Shown: positions 58,601 to 64,000 of the stretch, piece by piece
Numbering within the stretch: the first letter of the stretch is position 1
How the letters are laid out: each line of letters starts with the position of its first letter
Notes under the pieces: model-generated
Told to the model about the DNA's origin: nothing
The model's database searches: none
What the model saw: the letters and a program-made list of their open reading frames with translations, nothing else
DNA from: Montifringilla adamsi
Lineage: Eukaryota > Chordata > Aves > Passeriformes > Passeridae
Direction of reading: 5' to 3'
Length of the DNA: 64,000 bases
Assembly: GCA_017590115.1 (NCBI GenBank)
Contig: JAGGNK010007449.1
Location: 3,068-67,067 of the forward strand
Program-made: the position numbers and the translations under genes

Positions 58601-61600
58601 ATTTTGGGAAAGGTTTTAAGCTGTGCAGAGGATTTATTACCATTTTCCTGGCTCTTCTTAGATGGAAAAATAGGGGAAAATCCACTTTGGGAAGTAATTC
58701 CAGCCCCGTTTGCTGCTGTTCCCATTTCGGGGTTGCTGGGAAGATATTCCAGGAAAGATTCCTGGGATTTGAAAGGGATGAAAAAGCCCAAAAAATTCAC
58801 AGTTGCTACCTGTGGGGACATTGAAAAAATGGGAATGAAAAAAAACCCGTATCCGGGAGAAGTTTCCGTTGTTCTGGAATGAAAGCCAAACCCCAGGGAT
58901 GGTTTTGCCGGAGAAAAGAGGGAAGAAAAAAATCCTTGGATATTTAATGAGGGATATTTAACGAGGGACAGCAGGAGAGGGAGAGGAGCCCAGGAAAACG
59001 TTGGAATTACAAAGGAGGGTTCAAAATCCCTGAAATGATGCGGGGGAAAAATTGCTGCAGGAATCGGGAATGGGGGAGGGAAAGGGACCTGGAGCCAGGC
59101 TGGAAAAACTGGGAATGTTCTCCTGGAGAAGGGAAGGATCTAGGGAGAGCTTCCAGCACATTCCAGGGCCTGAAGGGGCTCCAGGAGAGCTGCAGAGGGA
59201 CTGGGGACAAGGGATGGACAGGACCCAGGGAATGGCTCCCAGTGCCAGAGGGCAGCCATGGATGGGATCTTGGCCATGAGGAATTCCTGGCTGGGCTGGA
59301 ATTGCCAGAGCAGCTGGGGCTGCCCCTGCATCCCTGGAATGTCCAAGGGAAGGTTGGAGCAGCCTGGGGCCGTGGGATTGTCCCTGCCCTTGGAATGGGA
59401 TGGGAATGATCTCATGGGTCGGGATGAGATAACCTTGGAATGTCCCTTCTTCAAATCATGGAATTGTTGAGGTTGGGAAAGAATTCCAAGGTCACCAATC
59501 CAAGCTGGGCCCGATCCCCACCAGAGCCCCGAGTGCCACCCCCAGGAATTCCTGGGACACTCCAGGGATGGGACTCCAAAGCTCCCTGGGCAGCTCCTGC
59601 CAAGGGCTGAGCCCTTTCCATGGAAAACCATCCCAAATGTGGGAGCTGGGCCTGCCCTGGGCCAGGCTGAGGCCGCTCCCTCTTTTCCCGGGGCTCATTC
59701 CCTGGAGCAGATCCCGATCCCCGCTGGCTCCTGGCAGGAGCTGGGCAGAGCCAGAAGGACATTCCCGATCCCTGCCCCGATCCCAGCAGAGCTGCCCTGG
59801 CCCCAGCCCGGGGCTGATCCCACTTTTCCCGGGCTCTCCCTGCACGGATCCCTGGCAGCCCCTGCCCAGCCCAGGGGGGCTCGGGGGCCCTTCCCGAGGC
59901 ACTGCCGGCATTCCATGGGCAAGGATTCCACAATTCCCCAATCCTGGTGGGGCCTGCCTGGGAAGGACCTCCCAGCCCATCCCAAAGATCCCCCAGAGCT
60001 CCCTCTGCTCCAGGCTGAGCCTAAATCCCAAATCCCTCTGAAGTTTTCCAGCCCCTTCCCAGCTCCATTCCTTTCCCTGGTCCCGCTCCATCCCCTCCTT
60101 ATCCCAAGGATCCAGAACTTTCCCATGGAATGTGCAAAACTTTCTCCTGTTGCTTCTTTCCTGCTCTGGATCCCAGGCATTCCTTAATTCCCTCATGAAT
60201 TCCAGCCCCTTTTCCATGATTTCCTGCCGGGACAAACTGGCCATAGACACGGAATTCCAGCCTTTCCTTCTCCCTTTTCTATCCCTGGGGTTTCCAGACC
60301 CGATCCTGTGGCATTCCTTAAATTTTATAATTCCCGCTCTCCTCTGGAGATCCCATCTGCATCCCAAGGGAATGAGGGAATCCTGGAATTCTTGGGATTC
60401 CCGGGAGGATCTGTGGGATTTGTAGCAGCAGCCTCGGGGAAAGTCAGGAGCATCCAGAGGCTTCTCCTGCTTGGAATCCAGCCCTTATCCCAGGATGAGG
60501 ATTTTTCCATTGGTAGCACCAGATTTTGGAATTCCCAAGGGGCCAAGAAGAATCCACGGTTTCCCAGATCCCATTCCCAACATATCTTGGCTGCTTTGCC
60601 ACCTAAACCCAGAATTTTCCATCCAGTTCCCACTCCCGCTGCTCAGGAGATCCTTGGGAATACCTGGAAGGGAGCAGCTCCCAAATTTGGCCTCCATTCC
60701 CATTCCCATGGATCCGATCCCAAACCGCAAGGAGATCTCGGTGGGCGCTTCCAGCTGGGATCCCATGGGGAGCCATTCCCCTGGATGTGCTGGACATTCC
60801 ATGGATCTCCCGCGTTCCCGTGTCCTCCCAGAGTGCCCGCTGACGGCGGCGGCGCAGCTGGAGCTCAGCGCCGAGATGATCAAAGCGCTCCGGAACGGCG
60901 GAGCCCACCTGGACTTCCGGACCCGCGAGGGAATGACGGCGCTGCACAAAGCCGTGAGGTGTCGGAATCACGCGGCCCTGCTGGTCAGTGCCGGGGTTTT
61001 CCATCCTCATTCCCGCTTTTCCTCTTCCTTTTCCTTTTCCTTTTTCCTTTTTCCTTTCTCTTCTTTCCTCTCCTCCCCTTTCCTCTTTCCTTTTCCCCTC
61101 CCATCCTTTTCTCCTTCCCTTTTTTCCCTTTTTTTCCTCCCTCCCTTTTTTCCCTTCCTTCCTGCCCTTTTCCCTACTTTCCTCCTTTCCTCCTTCCTCC
61201 CTTCAATCCCTCCCTCCCTACCTCCCTCCCTCCTCTTTCCCAGATTTTTCCTTTCCTCCTCCCCCTCTGTCCATCCTTCCTCCTGCTCTTTCCCTCCCTT
61301 TTCCTCTCCCCTTCCCAGATTCCCCCTCCCCTTTTCCCCTCCTTTTTTCCCCTCTCCCTTTTTCCCTCCCTCCCTCTCTCCATTTCCCTCCAGCCCTCTC
61401 CCCTGCCGATTCCCCATGGACATGGGGTGATTCCCTCATCCCAGCCCTTCCCAAGGGACCATTCCCCTTCCCAAGGGACCATTCCCTGTTTCCAAAGGGG
61501 TGTTCCCGTTCCCAAGTGCCCGTTCCCCCTTCCCAAGGGACTGTTCCCATTCCCAAGGGACAGCTCCCTGTTCCCAAGGGGATGTTTTCCATTCCCAAGG

Positions 61601-62115
61601 GACCGTTCCCCATTCCCAGGGGACAGTTCCCTGTTCCCATGGGACTGTTCCCATTCCCAAGGGACTGTTCCCATTCCCAAGGGGCTGTTTCCCCATTCCC
61701 AAGGCACTGTTCCCCGTTCCCAAGGGGATGTTCTTCATTCCCAAGGGATCATTCCCCATTCCCAAGAGACCATTCCCTGTCCCAAGGGACCCTTGCGGTG
61801 GTTCCATCCCCTTCCCAAGGGGCCGTTCCTTTTCCCAAGGGACCATTCCCCATTCCCAAGGGGCCGTTCCCCATTCCCAAGGGACCATTCCCCATTCCCA
61901 AGGGGCTGTTCCCGTTCCCACGGGGACGTTCCCTGTTTCCCGGGCAGACGCTGCTGGATCTGGGAGCATCCCCGGACTACAAGGACAGCCGGGGGCTGAC
62001 CCCGCTGTACCACAGCGCCATGGTGGGCGGGGACCCCTACTGCTGCGAGCTGCTGCTGCACGACTACGCCCGCCTGGGCTGCGTGGACGAGAACGGCTGG
62101 CAGGAGATCCACCAG
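37089..62115 (+). CDS. SHANK3: SHANK3, 5' part (five exons recognised), continues past the right edge
   Basis: SHANK3 is a postsynaptic-density scaffold of excitatory synapses. Its N-terminus holds the SPN (Ras/Rap-binding) domain and ankyrin repeats; SH3, PDZ, proline-rich and SAM parts lie beyond this window. Coding exons are 37089-37151, 54707-54778, 57753-57861, 60832-60983 and 61948-62115, with matching phases (0, 0, 0, 1, 0) and GT/AG borders. SHANK3 rather than SHANK1 or SHANK2 is indicated by NGGAHLDFRTR, GASPDYKDSRGLTPLYHSA, the Arg at position 12 of the N-terminus, and the neighbouring ARSA and ACR. The exon equivalent to mammalian exon 2, about 68 residues completing the SPN domain, was not found. 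Skipping it keeps the frame. Introns are filled with tandem repeats, unusual for a gene with such conserved exons. Confidence 0.92.
37630..37830. repeat. gggaccgggattgggac simple repeat in SHANK3 intron 1
   Basis: Degenerate 6-bp-based repeat (gggacc/gggatt) within the CpG-rich start of intron 1. Confidence 0.75.
38030..38180. repeat. caggagtgaccccaggagtg repeat
   Basis: About eight units of 'aggagtgacccc' with insertions. Confidence 0.8.
38324..39460. repeat. Large tandem duplication, copy A (1137 bp)
   Basis: Starts with 11 perfect copies of a 14-bp unit (aggtgacaaggctg, 38324-38477), then about 980 bp of non-repetitive sequence. Near 39140 it has three copies of the 22-bp ggaatggggaagttttgcag unit. 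Copy B begins at 39461. Confidence 0.93.
39461..40900. repeat. Large tandem duplication, copy B
   Basis: Begins with the same 11-copy 14-bp array (39461-39614) at offset 1137 and is almost identical to copy A, but has two 22-bp units rather than three. From 39930 to 40900 it is itself duplicated with period 971 as copy C. Confidence 0.93.
40901..41880. repeat. Large tandem duplication, copy C (period 971)
   Basis: Matches 39930-40900 almost base for base (for example 40029 corresponds to 41000) but lacks the 14-bp array. The differences are single bases, such as cctgaggtg versus catgaggtg near 40459/41430. Confidence 0.92.
41830..42045. repeat. 43-bp tandem unit ccactgatcccagtggagca
   Basis: Five copies joining 'ccactgatcccagtggagca' and 'ttccagggaatccatgg'. 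The earlier copy at 40862 has a single unit, so this expanded after the 971-bp duplication. Confidence 0.88.
42046..43290. other. SHANK3 intron 1 region, mostly non-repetitive, no exon seen
   Basis: Searched for the missing SPN exon in all plus-strand frames; no residues resembling WAAKQRVLCAL or LNYGLFQ were found. Confidence 0.5.
43300..43545. repeat. gagggatgagagtgggaatg minisatellite
   Basis: Four units of 50-60 bp with 'tggattccaagggatgggaa' and 'cacctggaaaa'. Confidence 0.85.
44210..44345 (-). mobile_element. CR1 fragment, antisense
   Basis: 'cttggaaaagaattccaaga', 'ctgggcctgatcccaatccc' and 'gagagccacatccagg' correspond to antisense CR1 3' text and to 59460-59560. Confidence 0.65.
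45328..45900 (+). mobile_element. CR1-derived segment, left arm of a 15-kb inverted pair
   Basis: Near-identical in reverse complement to 59960-60426. Both arms translate to the same fragment (for example SMASLSRQEIMEKGLEFMRE). A 32-bp minisatellite (ggctggaaaactccagctgg plus atttgggattt), five copies at about 45690-45840, interrupts this arm only. The following 'ctcagcctggagcagaggtg' is typical CR1 text. Confidence 0.75.
46100..47250. other. AT-rich intronic region, no gene seen
   Basis: Markedly AT-rich compared with its surroundings, with attaattaattaatta (about 46397) and a near-palindromic aataaataaatattaat / ttattaataatttattt pair at 46775-46817. No exon was recognised. Confidence 0.6.
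47478..47531. repeat. 24-bp unit repeated: catggaaaacaggg plus ataccccatc
   Basis: Two full and one partial perfect copies. Confidence 0.85.
48275..48830. repeat. Diverged tandem duplication of about 320 bp
   Basis: 'gctgcttcccaagggaaaat' to 'cctgatggttttccttgtg' occurs at 48285-48408 and 48615-48738. 'atggagcaaatcccatggga' follows at 48463 and 48763. A few percent to about 10% divergence, so older than the copies at 38-42 kb. Confidence 0.85.
49680..50836. repeat. 72-bp higher-order array of 12-bp GGATCCAT words
   Basis: Built from 12-bp subunits (ggatccattccc, ggatccatgccc, ggatccattttg). The 72-bp higher-order unit starts near 49780 and repeats every 72 bp to 50644 (13 starts), then after a 44-bp variant insert once more at 50760. 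Many BamHI sites. The period is divisible by 3, so both strands show a spurious 24-residue repeat protein. Confidence 0.95.
50837..51720. repeat. AT-rich ttttattttatacttgtatt repeat
   Basis: Starts with tttta/ttttca-type simple repeats, then 51340-51610 consists of a 24-bp unit with 'tatacttgtattttttgttt' variants. The Phe/Leu/Tyr-rich frame looks like membrane protein but is a repeat artefact. Confidence 0.9.
52040..53570. repeat. GATA-type satellite: tcttatcttcatc / tcttatctttatc
   Basis: Dense 'ctcttatctttatctt' and 'ctcttatcttcat' units. 'cttatct' (AGATAAG on the minus strand) occurs about five times per 60 bases from 52071 to 52990, more sparsely to 53570. Confidence 0.92.
53575..53885. 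repeat. Pure polypyrimidine tract, 14-bp unit ttttcctttttccc
   Basis: About 310 bases with only C and T on the plus strand, mostly a 14-bp tandem unit. Mirror-like symmetry makes triplex (H-DNA) formation plausible. Confidence 0.93.
54125..54425. repeat. 11-bp unit cttgtcaatct repeat
   Basis: Units 'ctcttgtcaat' and 'ctctcgtcaat', with 'atttaatcaat' variants. Best homogenised at 54284-54365. Confidence 0.92.
54429..54692. repeat. 10-bp array ccttatcgat, about 26 copies, ending at exon 3
   Basis: Perfect decamer register from 54429 to about 54692. The last 14 bases of the intron (ctcttatctcgcag) are a variant of the same repeat, so the array supplies the polypyrimidine tract and acceptor of SHANK3 exon 3. 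Confidence 0.95.
54707..54778 (+). CDS. SHANK3: SHANK3 exon 3 equivalent: end of SPN domain
   Basis: 72 nt encoding FRYKRRVYSQPLLDDKQFAK followed by LHTK, matching the SHANK family segment linking the SPN domain to the ankyrin repeats. The acceptor is tctcgcag and the donor AAG|gtgagc. It is phase 0 at both ends, so exclusion would be in frame. The acceptor lies directly on a tandem array. Confidence 0.93.
54985..55150. repeat. Polypyrimidine tract cttttcccctc in intron 3
   Basis: Nearly pure C/T on the plus strand, 11-bp 'ccttttcccct' units at 54999-55045. Confidence 0.88.
55530..55775. repeat. 74-bp minisatellite ctggaattcagcacggagat
   Basis: Four units starting at 55533, 55607, 55681 and 55747, containing 'catcgggataacgggcaggg'. 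Confidence 0.9.
55785..56190. repeat. ggggaattcctgcttcagttcc repeat, about 26-bp units
   Basis: About 15 units alternating 'cttcagttcctggggaattc' with 'ctttggtttttggggaattc'. Confidence 0.9.
56375..56530 (+). mobile_element. CR1 3' end, sense
   Basis: 'gaattcctggctgggctgga', 'ggaatgtccaaggaaaggct' and the terminal 'cttcccacccaaaccattcc' with 'gggattctggga' match the CR1 terminus (ccaacccaaaccattctatgattct). Confidence 0.8.
56610..56690 (+). mobile_element. CR1 3' terminus, second copy
   Basis: 'cccttggaatgggacaggat' then 'ccttcccacccaaaccattc', repeating the end of the copy at 56375-56530; possibly a local duplication. Confidence 0.7.
57185..57350 (+). mobile_element. CR1 3' end, sense, diverged
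   Basis: 'cagctgcctcatccctggaa', 'ggaataacctgggatgg', and 'cctgcccaaaccactccaga' in CR1 order. Confidence 0.65.
57753..57861 (+). CDS. SHANK3: SHANK3 exon 4 equivalent: first ankyrin repeat
   Basis: 109 nt, acceptor aatccag and donor GAG|gtcagt. It encodes ANLKKFMEYVQMLNSEKVCR, then LLEKGLDPNFHDPDTG, the linker and first ankyrin repeat of SHANK proteins. It ends in phase 1; the split codon gives Glu with exon 5, as in the family. Confidence 0.94.
57862..59080. other. SHANK3 intron 4, no gene or clear repeat seen
   Basis: Mostly non-repetitive and relatively AT-rich; nothing coding recognised. Confidence 0.5.
59085..59455 (+). mobile_element. CR1 LINE 3' region, sense
   Basis: 'ttctcctggagaagggaagg', 'gggcctgaaggggctccagg', 'aatggctcccagtgccagag', 'ggaatgtccaagggaaggtt' and 'tgggatgggaatgatctcat' are in CR1 order. 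It meets an antisense copy at about 59456. Confidence 0.8.
59456..60426 (-). mobile_element. CR1 LINE, antisense, about 970 bp, right arm of inverted pair
   Basis: Its 3' end (aaatcatggaattgttgagg on the plus strand) abuts the sense CR1 at 59085-59455, so the two are tail to tail. The 59960-60426 part is the reverse complement of 45328-45900, without that arm's inserted 32-bp minisatellite. Confidence 0.75.
60832..60983 (+). CDS. SHANK3: SHANK3 exon 5 equivalent: ankyrin repeats
   Basis: 152 nt, acceptor cctcccag and donor CTG|gtcagt. After the split Glu it reads CPLTAAAQLELSAEMIKALR, then NGGAHLDFRTREGMTALHKA and VRCRNHAALL. NGGAHLDFRTR is diagnostic of SHANK3. The TALHKA helix is the ankyrin consensus; SHANK3 of mammals has TAVHCA here. 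Ends in phase 0. Confidence 0.94.
61015..61400. repeat. Polypyrimidine tract in SHANK3 intron 5
   Basis: About 385 bases almost exclusively C/T on the plus strand (cttttccttttcctttttcc, then ccctccctccctacctccct). Not strictly periodic. Confidence 0.88.
61440..61940. repeat. cattcccaagggaccgttcc repeat, about 20-bp units
   Basis: About 24 units of 19-22 bp with ccattcccaaggg(a/g)c(c/t)(a/g)ttcc variation, ending about 10 bases before the exon 6 acceptor. Confidence 0.9.
61948..62115 (+). CDS. SHANK3: SHANK3 exon 6 equivalent: ankyrin repeats
   Basis: 168 nt, phase 0 to phase 0, acceptor cgggcag and donor CAG|gtggga. It encodes TLLDLGASPDYKDSRGLTPL, YHSAMVGGDPYCCELLLHDY and ARLGCVDENGWQEIHQ, two SHANK ankyrin repeats. 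The final 21 coding bases (from GGCTGG at 62095) and the donor form the first unit of a 115-bp minisatellite that continues into intron 6. Confidence 0.95.
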
Positions 62116-63345
62116 GTGGGACGGGATCCGCGGGGACGGAATCTGCAGGGACGGGCTCTACAGGGATGGGATCCAGCCATGGGAATGTTCTTCTGGTGCC
62201 CATGGGTGGGGCTGGCAGGAGATCCACCAGGTGGGACGGGATCCGCGGGGACGGAATCTGCAGGGCCGGGCTCTACAGGGATGGGATCCAGCCATGGGAA
62301 TGTTCTTCTGGTGCCCATGGGTGGGGCTGGCAGGAGATCCACCAGGTGGGACGGGATCCACAGGGATGGGGTCTGAGGGGATGGGATCTGCAGGGACAGG
62401 ATCCAGCCATGGGAATGTTCTTCTGGTGCCCATGGGTGGGGCTGGCAGGAGATCCACCAGGTGGGACGGGATCCACAGGGATGGGATCCAAGGAGATGGG
62501 ATCCGGCCATGGGAATGTTCTCCTGGTGCCCATGGGTGGGGCTGGCAGGAGATCCACCAGATAGGATGGGATCCGCGGGGATGGAATCCAGCCATGGGAA
62601 TGTTCTCCTGGTGCTCGTGGATGGGATCATTCCATGCCTGAAGTTTAGGGCTGGACTGTGGGAATGTTCTGGTGCCCATGGGTGGGGCTGGCAGGAGATC
62701 CACCAGATAGGATGGGATCCGCGGGGATGGAATCCAGCCATGGGAATGTTCTCCTGGTGCTCGTGGATGGGATCATTCCATGCCTGAAGTTTAGGGCTGG
62801 ACTGTGGGAATGTTCTGGTGTCCATGGGGCTGGCAGGAGATCCACCAGGTGGGAAGGGATCCACAGGGATGGTGTCCGAGGGGTTGGGATCCACATGGAC
62901 AGGATCCAGCCATGGGAGTGTTCCCCTGGTGCCCATGGGTGGGGCTGGCAGGAGATCCACCAGGTGGGATGGGATCCGCGGGGATGAGATCCAAGGAGAT
63001 GGGATCCGGCCACGGGAATGTTCTCCTGGTGCTCATGGATGGGGTGGTTCCATCCCTGGGATTGAGGGCTAGACTCTGGGAATATTGTCCTGTTGTCCAT
63101 GGATGGAGATCTACCCGGTGGTGGAGGGCAGGAGATCCACCAGGTGGTACAAGATCCGCAGGGATGGGATCTAACCACAGGAATGTTGTCCATGGATGGG
63201 GTCATTCCATGCCTGAGGTTTAGGGTTGGACTGCGGGAATGTTCTCTGGGTACCCATGGATGGGGTGGTTTCATCCCTGGGGTTGAGGACTAGATTCTGG
63301 GAATGTTCTCCTGGTGTCAGTGGATGGAGATCCACCAGGTGGGAT
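62095..63345. repeat. 115-bp minisatellite seeded from the exon 6 end and its donor
   Basis: The word ggctggcaggagatccacca (exon 6 end) recurs at 62210, 62325, 62440, 62540, 62686, 62828 and 62943, with shorter remnants at 63126 and 63327. The first periods are exactly 115 bp, later ones 100-146. Copies at 62540 and 62686 have donor GT changed to AT; the copies at 62210, 62325, 62440, 62828 and 62943 keep CAG|gtggga. The rest of the unit comprises 'gggatccagccatgggaatg' and 'ttcttctggtgcccatgggt'. Confidence 0.93.
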
Positions 63346-64000
63346 GGGATCCAGCCGTGGGAATGCTCTCCTGGTACCCATGGATGGGATCATTCCATGC
63401 CTGCAGCTGAGGGCTTGACTCTGGGAGTGCTGTCCATGGATAGGGTTGTCCCATCCCTAGGATTGAAGGCCAAACTCTGGGAATGTTCTGGTACCCGTGG
63501 ATGGGATCATTTCATGCCTGCACTGAGGGCTGGACTCTGGGAATGCTGTCCATGGGTGGGGTTGTCCCATCTCTGGGATTGACGGCTGGATGGGGCCAGC
63601 TCTGCCTCCATCCTGGATTTTCTGGCCTCTCTCCATGGTTGTGATCTTCCCAAAGGATGGCTGGCTCCAAGGAGAACACTTTGGGATCCCGGATCCAAAT
63701 CCCAGTTGTGCCTATCCCTGTTTTCCACATGGAATCCTCTTTCTCCAAGGCGATTTGGAGAAACACGTGGATTGGGAGTCAGGAATCCTGAGCCTTGTGC
63801 TTCCTGATCCTTTGAGAGAAGGAGGGATGGGATCCCATTGGAATATCTCCCACAACACCCAGCTGGGGATAGAAAGTCCAGGGATGTGTCCTGTGATCCC
63901 AGTTTATGGATCCAACCCTCCCTGCTGCCTCCATCCTACCTGGCCGATCCCTGAATCCCGGGATGGACCAAACCTGGAGGAAAACATCCCAATTTCCCAG
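63346..64000. other. SHANK3 intron 6, repeat remnants then non-repetitive sequence
   Basis: Degenerate copies of the preceding unit ('gggaatgctgtccatgg', 'gatgggatcattccatgcct') to about 63560, then sequence with no gene recognised. The next SHANK3 exon lies outside the window. Confidence 0.6.

Overview
This window looks like a GC-rich, repeat-saturated stretch of a bird chromosome, most likely a microchromosome. The evidence is vertebrate intron-exon structure, several degraded CR1 LINE 3' ends of avian type, and exons of three genes that are neighbours in vertebrates: ARSA (arylsulfatase A), ACR (acrosin) and SHANK3. Some CR1 copies resemble songbird versions, but I cannot fix the species. 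No bacterial or viral genes and no RNA genes were recognised. Only the short exons below carry recognisable coding information. Almost every long open frame here is a by-product of a stop-free tandem repeat.

Left end (1-3.1 kb, minus strand): an acrosin gene with exons 1, 2 and 3 (2802-2732, 2604-2344, 2124-1859) and a terminal exon (758-393). The exon expected between them was not found. In its place lie a CpG-rich promoter and first coding exon of ARSA (1413-1169), also on the minus strand. The acrosin lacks the usual zymogen cleavage motif, has Asn where the catalytic Asp is expected, and reads GDSGAP instead of GDSGGP. A perfect CRE (TGACGTCA) lies just upstream of its start.

Middle (3.1-37 kb): no recognised protein gene. 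It is a chain of minisatellites, including a 67-bp array with about 74 phase-perfect copies (3316-8340) and a 26-bp array with 83 phase-perfect copies (28212-30383), plus CR1 fragments. CpG-rich blocks near 8.8-9.1 kb and 13.9-14.8 kb (the latter with a 5-base N gap) and two exon-like segments (ending at 14081; 23467-23515) are candidates for distal, non-coding SHANK3 5' exons, but this is inference.

Right part (37-64 kb, plus strand): the 5' portion of SHANK3, with coding exons equivalent to mammalian exons 1, 3, 4, 5 and 6 (37089-37151, 54707-54778, 57753-57861, 60832-60983, 61948-62115). They encode the start of the SPN domain and the first ankyrin repeats. The gene runs out of the right edge. 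The exon equivalent to mammalian exon 2 was not found in the 17.5 kb between exons 1 and 3. The introns are packed with tandem duplications, a 72-bp BamHI-rich array, AT-rich and GATA-type satellites, polypyrimidine tracts, a 10-bp array running to the exon 3 acceptor, and a minisatellite that begins inside exon 6 and has copied its splice donor.

The genes are not a pathway: ARSA is lysosomal, ACR is a sperm acrosomal protease, and SHANK3 is a postsynaptic scaffold. Their grouping is conserved synteny, but ACR here lies between ARSA and SHANK3 and divergent from SHANK3, unlike the mammalian arrangement.
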